From contig CM020511.1 of the NCBI GenBank assembly GCA_009823395.1, forward strand, positions 16,152,001 to 16,216,000: 64,000 bases of DNA, given 5' to 3'. The notes beneath the pieces are model-generated. The model worked only from the letters and a program-made list of their open reading frames with translations, was not told the DNA's origin and ran no database searches. The stretch's first letter is position 1. Every line of letters begins with the position of its first letter. The position numbers and the translations under genes were made by a program. Positions 35,004-46,900 of this stretch are shown here, piece after piece. The DNA comes from Thamnaconus septentrionalis (taxonomy: Eukaryota > Chordata > Actinopteri > Tetraodontiformes > Monacanthidae).

Positions 35004-38000
35004 CTGCATCAGAGGAGGAGGAGAGAATTACACCCTAGAAATGAATGTGAGGCACAGTCGAGTAACAGTGCACATGGATCGTCACAGATCATGGCGATCT
35101 TGACCAAAAAGCATACAGGACGAGGCCACATTTACTGGCCACTTTAATAGGTACACATTGCTACTACTGGGAACCTGATGAGAGTAGCCAGTCAGTGTTT
35201 ATATCCCAGAGACCTTCTGCTGACCTTGGCTGTAACCAGTGGTTATTGAGGTTCCTGTTACATTTCTATAGTCCAACCAACCAGTCGGACCATTCTCACC
35301 TAACTTCATTGAGGCACTTGATCCTCAACACAACTGCAGATTTTCTGCAACATTCTATTTTAGCAGTTTGTGAAATACATTTTCTTATGACATACTATAC
35401 TCTGAACCCCAGCAAGTGGCCTTCAACACGTCTGTGTGTCAAAATGCTTTGAGTGGCTGCCATATGATTTGTTGATTAGCAATAAAAAATAAAAAAAAAG
35501 GTGTACCTTATAAAGAGGCCATTGAGTGTATATCTTGACAGAATCACATTCCTTTGAAATGTTAATGGTCATAGCTGTTGTAGTAAATACAGTGAAAAGA
35601 CCTTTAAGACTTCTGAATGTGAAATTCCACAGTTTTGTTTTGTTTTTCTATCATTAATGGAAGCAAAGAGACGCGCTTATGCTTTGTTGCTGTGAATCAT
35701 TGCTGGATAATAAAGAGATTGTCTTCTGAGACATTCTCCTGAATACTGAGCCGTATAGTGAAAGACAGGGAGGGAGTGCGGAACAGCTGAGCCGCAGGAG
35801 CTGCCTAATTATTACGCCTCTAACCGGCAATTGCTGTGATGTCGAACACAACATGGCAGCTTGTCGGTAACGACAAGTCACACGCAGCTTTGCGTGTCTG
35901 TGCGAAGTTTTGGACGGGGTTGGAGGGAAGCTAAACAACAATGCCACGTTGTACCCGAATTACAGGGAAAATAAGATGAGTCATTACACAAAGAACACTC
36001 CTATTTGAAATGATAAATATAGTTCACTGTGGAAATTCCTCTGTGAGGACTCCGCCGGACTCCCATAAACGCTGCTCCAGCACACTGACACTCTTGTCGG
36101 CAGCATTAGAACGAGAGTGCCGCCAAGTAGCCCAGAGGCAAAACGCATCAAAGACTGCGCCCGCAATTTGGAAACCCACTGCGGTAAATGTGGCACTTAA
36201 TGTTCGCTGCTGTACGTCTTTGTGACTGACGGGTGAGTCACAGAACCGGAATCCCCGTCTGCTGAGGGAGTCTCATTGTGAGCGATGCCCCCGGAGGTCT
36301 TTGGGCTCCCACAACAACACTTCCCGCTGCGTCCTGCCGCTCCCGTCAGGGTTTTATTAGTGCAGATCATTGGCACGCAGGCGGGCGCAGTGTCACTCAA
36401 GTCAAGGCCGCTCAAGTATTGGTACGCAAGCTTGACAAACTCATTAAAATCGCCGTCTCCTGTTGTGCAGATGACAAGATCATCATCGTAAAGTCAGATT
36501 TATGATTAAGATGCGCATGCAGTCAATGCGTTGCATTGTGTCACTCGCGTCAATTAAAGGTTGGAATCGTTTTATTTTATTGGAATGACCCGAAAAACTG
36601 AAATGTGTTATTTGGACCCAGTGATGCAGATACTGCTGCTCCCATGGACCTGTGGATCTGGACCTCCATCTCTTTGCACAAACTAGCTCCTTTGCTTTCT
36701 CTTAATTGCCTTAAAACCTTCACTGGTGCTTCGAAGCAGCAGTGCTTTCGCAGTTGCGTGCCCAAGGTGATGCCCCAGGTCTTTTTTTCTATGCCAATGA
36801 AAACCTACTACTTTTCTTTCAGTGAGCATTTGCTGCTGAAGTTGTGTGTGAGAGAGGGAAGTTCTTTGCTTGACCAACCTCTCTGGTGAAGACAATGTTT
36901 TTCCAGGTCTCTGTGTCAAACTTGTAGCCGTCCGCCAGCAAGGTGTAGACATAGTGGGCTGCATAACAGTAGGTCTTGAGGTATTTGTCTGAGATCCAGT
37001 GCTTTTCTTTCCTCAGCTAGAATGAAGAAGAACAATTGTTAAGAATACAGCCAGCAAGTAGAAAGTTTCTATTTACTAAGTAAAAATAGTTGAATTTCAG
37101 GGGCGGGGGGGGACCTGAATCTGCGCAGACTGAATGCTTTTAATTTGATCAAGGTCGTTTTACTTGGGAACCTCTGTCTAATATTGTGGAGGCAGCCTGC
37201 AAGATAACTGGCAATCAGCTGCTTTCTTTGGCACCTACTGCATCAACCAAAGACAAGTCCTGACAGAAGGTCGATCTTGGCTAACCTTGACCACCCACTC
37301 TTTGTATAATCTGATGCCTTTGGCTCCTTTTGCTTGATTGGCCTTGGGTTACGCACAGTTGGCTCAAATTTTCCAATTTTCCAAATGCAATAAATGCATT
37401 TAATGTGCACTTAATCCTGATTTAACTAAAAAAAAAAAAGTTCCTTTTAGGGCTAGCGTTCATCTATTATTGTTTTTATTATTAGTTGTTTTTCTTAAAC
37501 AAAAGACCCAGTATACTCATTTTATTTTTACTAATGTGGTGGATGATCTCTCTATATTCTCTCTATGTTTGGAATTGTACGGTGACATCAATCAAAAGTG
37601 CTGCAGTTTCTTGATCCCCCTGTTACGTGGCTGCTGTAAATGCGTTTACTGAGGGCATGGCTTCTACTTACATTAGACACAAATCCAATCGAGAGCTTTG
37701 TGTTTACCAAGATTTTAAGCCCTGATGAATTGAATATGACCAGACAATCTTTAAAACACCGTAGATACACGGGTTAGGGCTTGTCCCCATGTTTTGTTGT
37801 TGCTCCACTTGTCTCTCATTCTCAAAGTTTCCTTGAATGGCCACATCCCTGCGGAAACTCACCACTTTCCAGGGTGTCTGGCAGAATTCCACAACAGACT
37901 TGTTGAAATCATCGATCTCTGAGGTGCCGTTGAACAGCAAGGCACGAGCGATGAAGAAGAATCCAGCGTATGCCTGGCCAAAAAAACGAAATCTGTTTTC

Positions 38001-40819
38001 ATATTCTAATCTCCCCCACCACACGCATCTCATTTCTATTGCGCCTTTACCAGAAAGTTTCCGGTGACGGGCGGCTGCTCCACGCCGTTGAAGGAGCACT
38101 GAGGCGACGTGCAGGTCTTAAAATCAAACAGGGACTTCACCAAGCTCTCGCATTTGTCAGAGTCGCCGCTTCCCACCATGAAGTACTCCTGCTTGGGGTT
38201 GTAGTTCTCGGGCTTCTTCGTGCACTCTGTGTCGTAAACGGACGAGGCGGTGATGCTGATGTTGAAGTTGCTGGGGTAGCAGGGGTTGATGACGTAGTCG
38301 GAGTCGATGGCTTCCTGAGAAAACAGGGGGGAGAGGGAGGGGGTGTCAAAAGGTAATTTGGGGTGAAGGACTAGAGAATGAGATCACACAAATGGGTTTT
38401 GGCACCAGAACCTGGAACTAGTTGGCAGACTTTAACGCGATTACACAAATGCTCTCAGGTGGAACTAATCTCAGATAGTTCGTACTGACGATCAGGATCG
38501 TGTGTGTCATTCCACTCCAGTCACAGCTCCAGTTAGTTCAGAAGTAATGCACCTCTCGCAGACCGACTCCACGATCAATATACTTAATGACATAATGCTT
38601 CCCGCCTCGTCTTGGTTTGCCTATTACTGAACCAGAGGAAAGCAGCGTTCCAGATCAAATTTTTTTTTATTGGGCATTAATGGATGTTTTAACCTGCACA
38701 CGTGTGCAGAACGATCCTCTAGCACAGCGCTCAAGAATCTTGGCGTGAGCGAGAGCAGACGAGAGGTTTGCTTACCCTCAGCACTTTATCCAGGAGCGTC
38801 TTCTCGGCCTCGTTCTTGCCGTAGCACAGGAAGCTGTGCGTGTAGACGTTGTACGGGTAGCCGTAGAGTTTGATGTTCAAGTAGTCGTCCCCCCTGTGGT
38901 CCCCCTCGATGGCAAAGGCAATCTGCGTGGACGCTCCACCGAGATCCATGGACCCCACGGTTGTTTTCCCCTCTGGGCGAATGTAGGCGTTCCACAGGTT
39001 TTTCTGCCAGAGAACACAAGGTGTGTATGAAATATATTCAGTGATTTTAATGCATGTTTTTTTTTCTTTTGTTGTTGTTGAGAATGTTTTAAGGGTGGTG
39101 ACTCACCTCCAGGAAGTTTCCCATCAGGTAGTTGACAGTCACCCAGCCGTACAGCCCTTCCTCTTGGCCAGTGATGATGGAGGCACTCTTGAAGTCAAAT
39201 GGCAAAGAGCCCAGGTACTTTCTCAAACTTGTCATGATTCTTTGGGACTGTTGCGCATCCTTCATTCTGATTTAAAGCAGAAAAAAATGAACCAAACAAA
39301 TAATCATCATTGCTCTTATTGAATATGCAGTTGTGAAAAATCAAACGTGCTGTGGTGGAGTTTGATGATTACATGTTGACTTAAATGGCTACAGTTGTAA
39401 AACTGATTCTGAGTTGAGAGATAATAGCCAGACTGGAAATGAACTACTTATCTTGGCTCATCGTTAATTAAATAGACAAATGCAAATAGCTTAATGACTA
39501 AACATTCAACATTTTGAGTGCACACGTATGTTGAGGAGAACGTGAAAACCAAAGGCAAAAAATGTTTGACATAATGTGTACTGCGATGAAGTTGGCTGCA
39601 TTAAAGTTCACTGGGATTAGTGTGTTATTTTAGAGCACGTCATGTTTTATCTGTCAACTGTAACAAAAATACAGGGAACACCGGCAGTGCAATTGGCAGC
39701 CTCATTCCAGAACTGGGTTACTCATCCTCGCTCACTTGCAGTCCATGTGTAATTTAAAGACGGATATTCATTTCATAGCTCTTAAATCTTATCCTGCCAC
39801 TACCTCACTGAGGCTACCCGCTTAATCCGCGGGAAGACAATGTTGTGCACGCATCAGATTAAATGGCCCTTAAGTGACCAAGGCAATGTGGCTCAGCAAA
39901 TACCAAATGCCAATGCATTGCAAGGCTTTTCCTTACTCGAGCAGTCTCATTCCGGCCGTGGCTCCCAGGAAGAGGGGTGTGGCTTTGTGTTTTTCTGCAG
40001 GAATGATTTTCATAGCCTCAACCATGCAGGTGTGCATTGCACTCCAGGTTGTATTGTCGCTCTCTTGGCCAAGGTTCATGTCCGAGATGCCAGCACCTGC
40101 AGAAAGGAAGCCAAAGCAAAAACAATCACAGGGTGCACAGTCATTTTTATTTCATTTTTGCAACGGGCCGGCGCTGCCACCGGTTCGCTTTCAACTCAGG
40201 CCTTCCTGCGGAGAGTTTGCATGTTCTCCTTGTGCCTTTGGGTGTTCTCCCTAAGTACCCGGGCTTCCAAACACATGCAAATAAGGCAAACTGGCACCTT
40301 CTGCCATGGCCTGTGAGAGCGAACCTTTGTCTGCCTCTCCTCTCCTCCGACAAACAGCCAGGACTCACCCGCGACTCGACAGTTAATTTTCTCCGTCACC
40401 ACCCCCGTTTCATTCTCCTTCTCGCCGGGCCACTCGTACACGTAGACGGTGGAACGTGAGGAGCCCGAGTCTATCACGATGCCGTACTGAAGAGGGAGAG
40501 AAATGTTTAAGATTCCAGTATCAGTGCTTTGATTTGACTCAAAACACAACCCCGAAAAAAATCCTCTCAACATGCGTCACCAGAACGGCCTTCCAGCCTT
40601 CCAGCGCTTGACCTCCCACCTTGAACCCCAGCCCCCAACACACACACACGCACACGCGCAAACACATCTGGATAACGTCTGGCATCCACTTCAAAGCACG
40701 TGGGAGTGCATGCTTGCCTCCTTCTCACTGTCTCCCCATGATGTGTTGAGAGAAACTTAACATTGCTTCATCCAAAAGAAGTCAAATAGCATTTCACTTA
40801 AATGCGTCTTCACAATCTT

Positions 40820-40885
<66 letters not shown>

Positions 40886-41023
40886 CACCTCAGTGCCATA
40901 CTCTTTAGACGCCCAGGAGTCTTGGATGACGGCAACAGCCACAAGAGCTGCGATGCTGCCCAGAAGGAGCAGCACCACTATTGCTATGCGACACTTGTAG
41001 CCTGTTTGCTTTTTCGAGCCCAT
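34815..41023 (-). CDS. entpd3: entpd3, ecto-nucleoside triphosphate diphosphohydrolase 3 (nine coding exons)
   Basis: This enzyme of the CD39 family hydrolyses extracellular ATP and ADP at the cell surface and shapes purinergic signalling. Coding exons, in gene order: 41023-40889, 40486-40369, 40096-39937, 39266-39107, 39003-38776, 38314-38051, 37973-37863, 37016-36879 and 35003-34815. They sum to 1503 bases (500 residues plus TGA) with all GT/AG borders. Residues 12-33 form the first membrane helix and 472-496 the second. Apyrase conserved regions: IDSGSSRSTVYVY (50-62), LGATAGMRLL (128-137), ITGQEEGLYGW with probable catalytic Glu174, DLGGASTQI (211-219) and SIGWSLGYML (443-452). Family members ENTPD1, 2 and 8 share these; KNLWNAYIRPEG, PENYNPK and LFDFKTC favour ENTPD3. 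The start ATG at 41021-41023 has A at -3 and G at +4. The gene is convergent with rbms3 and appears intact. Confidence 0.88.
35004..36878 (-). other. last entpd3 intron (1.9 kb) with Tc1-like remnant
   Basis: No other exon is recognised. About 35125-35530 is a decayed, internally deleted copy of the same fish Tc1-like element seen at 10172-11060. Confidence 0.75.
35125..35530. mobile_element. Tc1-like element remnant, internally deleted
   Basis: The left end has CTGGCCACTTTAATAGGTAC. The interior has CTTGGCTGTAACCAGTGGTT and CCAGTCGGACCATTCTCACC. The right end has GAGTGGCTGCCATATGATTT and GGTGTACCTTATAAAGAGGC. The order matches the abundant fish element but most of the transposase is missing. 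Confidence 0.75.
36879..37016 (-). CDS. entpd3: entpd3 exon YCYAAHYVYTLLADGYKF
   Basis: 138 bases, 46 codons, after CATTCTAG. It encodes LRKEKHWISDKYLKTYCYAA, then HYVYTLLADGYKFDTETW. The donor is GTTGGT, weaker than the GTGAGT/GTAAGN donors elsewhere in the gene. Confidence 0.87.
37863..37973 (-). CDS. entpd3: entpd3 exon AYAGFFFIARALLFNG
   Basis: 111 bases, 37 codons, between TTGGCCAG and GTGAGT. It encodes AYAGFFFIARALLFNGTSEI, then DDFNKSVVEFCQTPWKV. NGT is a possible glycosylation site. Confidence 0.9.
38051..38314 (-). CDS. entpd3: entpd3 cysteine-rich exon
   Basis: 264 bases, 88 codons, between TTCTCAG and GTAAAG. It includes INPCYPSNFNISITASS (NIS is a possible glycosylation site), CTKKPENYNPKQ, SLFDFKTC and CSFNGVEQPPVTGNF. 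The cysteines match the conserved disulfides of the C-terminal lobe. The match to the human ENTPD3 pattern RPESYNPND supports the assignment. Confidence 0.9.
38776..39003 (-). CDS. entpd3: entpd3 exon with apyrase conserved region 4
   Basis: 228 bases, 76 codons, between TCTGGCAG and GTAAGC. It encodes KNLWNAYIRPEGKTTVGSMD, the DLGGASTQIAF phosphate loop and YNVYTHSFLCYGKNEAEKTL. This is the best-conserved exon. Confidence 0.94.
39107..39266 (-). CDS. entpd3: entpd3 exon with catalytic glutamate
   Basis: 160 bases between AAATCAG and GTGAGT. It encodes MKDAQQSQRIMTSLRKYLGS, then LPFDFKSASIITGQEEGLYG and WVTVNYLMGNFLE. Glu174 in GQEEG corresponds to the catalytic base of the family. Confidence 0.93.
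39937..40096 (-). CDS. entpd3: entpd3 exon with apyrase conserved region 2
   Basis: 160 bases between TTTCTGCAG and GTAAGG. It encodes GAGISDMN, a helical part ending MKIIPAEKHKATPLF, and LGATAGMRLL, the second conserved region. Confidence 0.92.
40369..40486 (-). CDS. entpd3: entpd3 exon with apyrase conserved region 1
   Basis: 118 bases after CCTCTTCAG and before GTGAGT. It encodes YGIVIDSGSSRSTVYVYEWP followed by GEKENETGVVTEKINCRVA. The DSGSS motif is the first phosphate-binding loop. NET is a possible N-glycosylation site. Confidence 0.92.
40821..40884. repeat. (GT)32 microsatellite at an entpd3 splice donor
   Basis: Sixty-four bases of uninterrupted GT on the plus strand. In the entpd3 transcript this is (CA)32, starting five bases after the exon end (GAG then GTGAA). 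Confidence 0.97.
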
Positions 41024-41026
41024 TTC
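40889..41026 (-). CDS. entpd3: entpd3 exon with start codon and first membrane helix
   Basis: The acceptor CCCAACAG is followed by GAA and ATG. It encodes residues 1-45: MGSKKQTGYKCRIAIVVLLL, then GSIAALVAVAVIQ and a linker ending YGTE. The short Lys-rich cytoplasmic N-terminus and hydrophobic helix fit a type-II-like signal anchor. Three bases of 5' UTR are included. The donor is followed almost directly by a (CA)32 repeat. Confidence 0.9.
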
Positions 41027-44000
41027 CTGTTGGGGTTTAGAGAGAAAAAAAAACAGTTGTGGTTTTCACTGAATGCAAGGTAATGACTTAAAAAAGCTTT
41101 TTAGAAGTGATGAAGACCAATAATGGCGCTTCAAGCTGGGAAACCAGCCAGTTTAATTTCACTTGGCCCTGATGGATCAAAAGAAGGGCAGCACTTTATA
41201 GCTGTGAAAAGCACAAAACAATCACAGTTACACATTTTTTGTTTGTCTGTTTGTTTTTATGTTTAAAAAAGTCTGAGGTGACTTTAGAGTCTGGGGAGAT
41301 GGTCAGCAGGCTTGAAGAGATGTTGACTTGCACTCCAGGACGTTTTTTGTTTTTTGTTTTTTATCTCCGTCATTTTGAAGAAGGCCTGGGGTTTTCCTTC
41401 TGGTCTCCAGGTTTACGCTTAGAAGAAAGGAATCTAGGGATTAACGCACCAAATTTAAAGAGACTTAAAACAGACCAAAGCGGGGGTCTATATTAGGGGA
41501 GGGCAAACTTTTTGACTGGTGGCCCGGAATGGGTTCTAAAATTTGAAAGAGGGGGCGGCGCAGGAGCAGATGAATGGAATGTGTCGGTGACCCACGTCAT
41601 AGAAGGAAAAATTTGTCATGGGACATGTACAAAACATGTCTATTGAAAAATGAAAAAAAAAAAAAGGTTACAGCAAAATCAGTGTCCCACAGTATTCAGC
41701 TCGTTATTGAAATGACTCTTAAAACACTGAAAAAAATGATAAACTCCAGCTATTTTTGATTTACTTACTATTAGTCTAATTTCTTTAAGTTTGGCGGGCC
41801 GGATTAAAAAGCTTAACGGGCCGCAGTTCGCCCATGCCTGGTCTATTTGAACCCACAGACGAACAATGTCTCGTTGTTCTTTGGTTTCCTAGGTTTGTCT
41901 TCGTGGTCTTGGACCAGTTAGAGACTCCTATTGACCTTGCTTGTACTGTAATTCAAACTCTCCACCTAATATTAAATCCTACTGGACCTTCTGTTTGGAA
42001 CTGCATGTCTGAGTAAATCCAGAGTTCTTACCGACTCTCCAAAGCGATTTGAATTATCCAACCACCCAACACTACTTTTCACTCACCCTAAAATCTTGGC
42101 TATGATGCTGTCAAAAGATATTAGACGCGCATTAGCAGCACAGAACTAAATATGTTCATGATACCCATTCTGATTTTTTATGCATCCACAATACTTACGT
42201 ATAACGTTCTAGCTGCCTCACTTACAAACAAGGGTAAATATATTTGCTTTCAGCTCAATCTTATCGCCGAAGACAGCAACATTTCCACTTTGCACAGTGC
42301 AACCAAGCTCAGTTTGTGTCTCCAACACGTTTCGTCAAATTACCAATAATCCTAATTTGAAGTTCTCCAGAACAACCCTGTTTGAGTTTCACATGTGGCC
42401 TGGGGATGGGCAACGTGTGGATGGATTCTGATGAAGAAGATTTCCACACAAAAATATTTTTGTCAGGCTGCTCTCATTATAAAAGAAAACACAAGAATTT
42501 CCCGTGCATTCACGCCGAAGCTCAATGTAGTTGCTATCACGGTGCACGTGTAACACGAAGCACAGCACGTTGTCCCTGAACGCACATTCAAACTTGGATG
42601 CGCCTCATTATTTTTCCTTTCCAAGCTTTTGGTCATATCAGGACACTGTTGCTAACGCAATTTCAGTATGTATGAGCAGGCTGCAAAAAAAGTGTTAAAA
42701 TACAACCAGCTCTGCAAAATTAACAAAAGAAATTTTTGTTGTTGTGGTTGAGCCCGGTTTAACAAATTAGTGAATGAAAAAAATATCTGTTTATTCTGCA
42801 AATTTTTGCAAATCAAGTTAAACAATGAAACAGTTTCACACACAGCAGTAAATGCTTTTAGAAAATGGATGAATTACTTTCTCATCCCCCTTTCCTTTGC
42901 TTCTGTTCTTATTTGCTTTATTTTTTTTGGATTGAACTGAAACCGAAAAAAGGAAAGAAAAAGACAGCTTCTTGATTTGGAGCCTAGAACACTTGTCTGC
43001 ACGGTCTAACAGTGCTGTTCACATCAATCGCCGCCCAAACAGTCACCACAGCAACCTGAAAACAAGAAAGACAAAGCTGCTAGACAAGGTGTGTTTCCCA
43101 CTCTGGGACGCAACAGCAAACGTCTCAGGCAGCCTTGAATCCCGTCTGCTCAACAATACAATGAGTCACTGGTGCACTTGCGTGTCCAATACCAATAATA
43201 TCAGCATGGGTTGTTAGATGTGTCCCGGAAGATGTGTTGTTGAACATATTCACCGGTGCACGCAGGAAATGTCAAGTGTGTTTACAGAGGGAGAGGCTAA
43301 GGATGCATCCGTGGCGTCTGTGGGAAACGGATGGGTCGCTCCAGTGGCAGGTGATGATGAATCTTTTTGGGAACTCAGTGGGTTGTGCAAAAGATAACAA
43401 CAACAAAAAAAACCTGCAGGCAGTGAGACATGTGCCCATGCACGCTTCTGTAGCTGCATGTGCACCTGCAGGCTGCAAAAAAAAACAAACCAGCAGGCCA
43501 ACAGAGAGTATTCACAATGGTTTTCGCTGTGGAGTCATTTCATGAATTATTCCCTCGCACTTTTTGCAGTATGTGATGGAATGAATTTGATTCGCTCGCT
43601 TGTTTTAGAACGTTGCACAACCTAGCGAATGGAATTCCCATTCATCCTCCTTTTCTCCAAGTCGGACAGCGATTCACACATTAGAGTAAGAAAGACAAGA
43701 ATTTTTATTGACGTGCCAGGAGAAAAGTGCTAAAAGCATGTTGTAACATGAGCAGGTTGATGTCAGGCTTTGGGCTGAGATTAGCGCGGTTCTTACAGTC
43801 ATTTGGCTGAAGGAAGCAGAGCTGCTTAAATTGTATTATAGCCAAAGTGATGAAACGAAAACCCTTCCACCCAACAACGTCAGTTTACACCCAGGAAATT
43901 GCAGTGCTCTTCATGGTGGGAATGCTTTTGTACATATTTTTTTTAAAAGGGAATATAGAAAAGACAATCCACATGCATGTGCATTGCATAAGAAAATAGA

Positions 44001-44403
44001 CTCAAGGTTTTGTCCCTGAATGGAACCTCTCACCTCAACAGGAAACTCAGCTTTCACGATTTTCTCGTCAACACTCACAATGACGGACGAGCTTGTGGCA
44101 ATGTTTGAACAAACTGCACCCCAACAGAATAAATCAGCGGCTGAAAGTGTGAACACTACTGGCTGTACACACCCACAGCCGCATAGTGCTTGATTAAAAG
44201 TCACACATTATAATCTTGCCTCAGCTTATACGCCACTTAAAAATTAACCAATACTTTTTTTTTTTCAAAATTAATTTATCCCATCAAGTCAGGTGCAAAT
44301 GTCAGGTTTAAGTCAAAATTGAAACTAAACAAAATGCAGGTTTGGGTTCTAAAGGGTTTACTAAATAAAACAGTGACAGGGCCAAGGTGTGTTTGCTTCT
44401 TAC
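41027..44403 (-). other. probable first intron of entpd3
   Basis: Extends from the coding-exon acceptor to the predicted donor at 44402-44403. No exon is recognised. It holds a hAT-like element (about 41495-41845) and otherwise A/T-rich sequence with no feature I can name. Confidence 0.5.
41495..41845. mobile_element. hAT-like non-autonomous element, near complete
   Basis: The left end is TAGGGGAGGGCAAACTTTTT. The right end is GGGCCGCAGTTCGCCCATGC followed by CTGG, which in reverse reads CCAGGCATGGGCGAACTGCG. These match the widespread GGGGTGGGCAAACT hAT-type ends. A truncated relative in reverse orientation starts at 51165. Confidence 0.7.
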
Positions 44404-44625
44404 CTTGAAGAGCTGGTTTGCAGATCCCAGCCGAGGGTGCTGAGCGGCGGCGCGCAGCGTTGAAGCGAAGATAACACTGAGTGAGTGCAGGAAACAGGAA
44501 CACTGGAACGGAGCAGAAGAGACGGAGCGGGAGGGAGGGAGCGAGTCAAGGAGGGGGGGAGGGAGCGCGCTGAGAGTCTGGAGTTCTGCAAGCCAGCGGC
44601 CCCACACAGTGCAGGAGTTGCACCC
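44404..44625 (-). other. candidate non-coding first exon / promoter region of entpd3
   Basis: On the minus strand, CAGCTCTTCAAG is followed by the donor GTAAGAAG at 44403. Upstream is a GC-rich, CpG-containing stretch with CTCCCTCC runs and no TATA box, as in many broad vertebrate promoters. The coding exon has only three bases before ATG after its acceptor, so an upstream 5' UTR exon must exist. This is the best candidate seen; the upstream limit is a guess. Confidence 0.4.
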
Positions 44626-46337
44626 CTGCAGGAGAGACACACAGAGTGAGAGAGTGAGCAGGGGGAGGAGCCGAGCGTGATCTGAACTGCAACTTTTTTC
44701 ACCACTCCCACCTCACCGCTGACCTGAGAGAGAACTTGCAAGGTCAGCTTGCAAAGGTCGTTGCATCCCATCCCCATGTCGCCTTCCACAGCTCGATGAA
44801 AAAGGCACGTGGGTCTTTGTGGGCTGATGTGATCAATAAGATAGTGCTGCGGAGAGCCATGACGAGAACCCGGCTTGTGCAGCGCTCGCATGGACGCCAG
44901 AGTTAAAGTCAAGAGCGGCCCTGATAACAACTGAGGATCCGTTGAGGCCTGCGCTCGCCGGAGATCCCCATTGGTTTCTCTCTCTCCATGCATGTTCTAG
45001 CAGTACACAGCTGAGTCACTCGCTCATTGACAAGCGGAAAAAATGTGTGGTAATCCAGTACGTTTGTTTTGCCTCGGCGGCAGACAGAGCAAAGAGCAGC
45101 CATTTGATTGTCATCCCCATCGTGCGTGTAATCGTGTTTACCTCTGCACTCCGACAGATGTGGATTGTTCAGCAGCACTTTCTGGAAACCTGAGATGGTT
45201 GGCATTGGAATGAGCTTTTAAGCATGTGTGTGTGTGTGTGTGTGTGCATGTGTTCAACATTCAGTGAGTGAAGTGAAGGCGTTTCAGTCTCAATGTATCA
45301 GGCCAACAAAACCAAATCAATTGCCAAAATAACTCTCAGCTGCTTACGATGAATCCTAAAACAATGCTTTCTTGTTTCTTGTTTCTCTAAATACTTAGAA
45401 ATACGTCTAAATACTTCATCTAGGTCCAACTGTGGGGGTGAATCCTGGACTTTTTTTAGCCAAGTCCAAAACCAGGACATGAGGAGAGCAAAGACGACGT
45501 GGCCACTTCAGGAAACAGTGAGTCTTTATCGAGAGTGAGAATATTTGTGTGGTCAACACAAATGTTTGTAGTTTGTTTTTCGGGGTTTTTTTTTCAAATG
45601 TTTTGTGTGTGTGAAAAAATTCACCTAATTTTTCCAGAGAATTAAACATATAGCGTGAGATGCAGGTGAGCGTGAATATAGGTCAGCATGGCCTTGTTGG
45701 TTCATGTAAAAACGTGAAACAGTCACACCCATTGTTTCTTCGCACTGTATCCCCCCTCAGCTCTAAATGAAGTTGTCAGACTGAGCCTTGGGCAAAGCTC
45801 AGCTGTGAGCAGTCAGAGCGGTTGAGAATGCAAAAAGTGCTGGAGGGTGCATCTGAGCTTTTGCCTTTTTAGAAAACCATGTTTTGAATGTCAGTATTTT
45901 TAAACTCAATGGATTTATTTTTTTTCTTCCATTTTATTAGCAACGAGTGAAAGGACACTTGAGTTCATGACGTCACTGCAGCTGCGCTATAAATCATTTG
46001 GCTCCCTCACATTCAAACATGAGCCTCATTTCCGAGGTCGGTTGGTGTTTCAAACTGGCTTTTACGCCTTTTTATAATTTTTCTTCTATAACAGACACAA
46101 AATATATTTTAGATGTTGTCTTCATACCTTTCCATATTTTGACGGTAGCTTCCGTCTTCCTCAGAAGGTCACCTGGGTGGTGTTGTGTGACGTGTTGTGT
46201 CACGAGGTGAAACCCACCAGTCAGATTTTGACAGACGGAAAGCACCTCCCACTGTCGACCGGCCCTCTCTCCTCTCCCCCTCCCCCAGGACAGTTTAATA
46301 AATTGTTGTTGTTGGTGGGCTTTTTTTTCTTTTAATG

Positions 46338-46900
46338 TTGAGATTTTGCATTTTTTCTGTCAATTTCCTGCTATGCAATCCTGGAACAGTCTATACTGTC
46401 ATAGAGTAGCCCTCTCAGAGAGTTTCAAGCAAACCTGAGTCTTAAATATTTACAAGAATCAGAAAAACCACAGACCCTGCGAACAGCGACTTTGTCCATT
46501 TTTGGACATGTTAAAAAAAATTGTACTCTTTTTTCATTCTACGTTCTCGTGGAACAGACTATGCTACCATAGGACAGTTTGCTCAGTGAGTTTCAGGCAA
46601 ATCTGAATCATACTTTCAAAAAAAATAATAATCATTTTTTGGTTCACATTTTCGGCCATGTCCAGATTTTGCATTCATTTGCTCTTTATCTTGCTCTGCT
46701 ATCATTAAACAGTCCAATCGGTGAGCTTTAGGCAAATCTGACAGTCTAACAGTTTTGTGGGTTTTTTTTCACATTTTCAGACATGTTAAAATGTTGCATT
46801 CTTTCACTCTTTTTTGTGTTAAACTATCATAGAACGAGCAGTGTGTCATATGACTGTTTTCCCATGTTCAGATTTTGCACTCTTTACCACTTTTTTAAGC
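46338..46900. repeat. degenerate tandem repeat (about 3.5 units of 115-170 bp)
   Basis: A block with TTTTGCATTC, a CTCTTT run, a CTATCATAGA variant and GAGTTTCAGGCAAATCTGA recurs. The last motif appears near 46418 (GAGTTTCAAGCAAACCTGAG), 46587 (GAGTTTCAGGCAAATCTGAA) and 46721 (GAGCTTTAGGCAAATCTGAC). A partial fourth unit follows. Spacing is about 169 and 134 bases. Confidence 0.8.

Noticed and set aside
44400..44993. Open minus-strand frame of 197 codons near the entpd3 promoter
   Set aside because: Low-complexity Ser/Leu/Pro-rich text from a GC-rich, pyrimidine-biased region, with no recognisable domain. It overlaps the probable non-coding first exon of entpd3.
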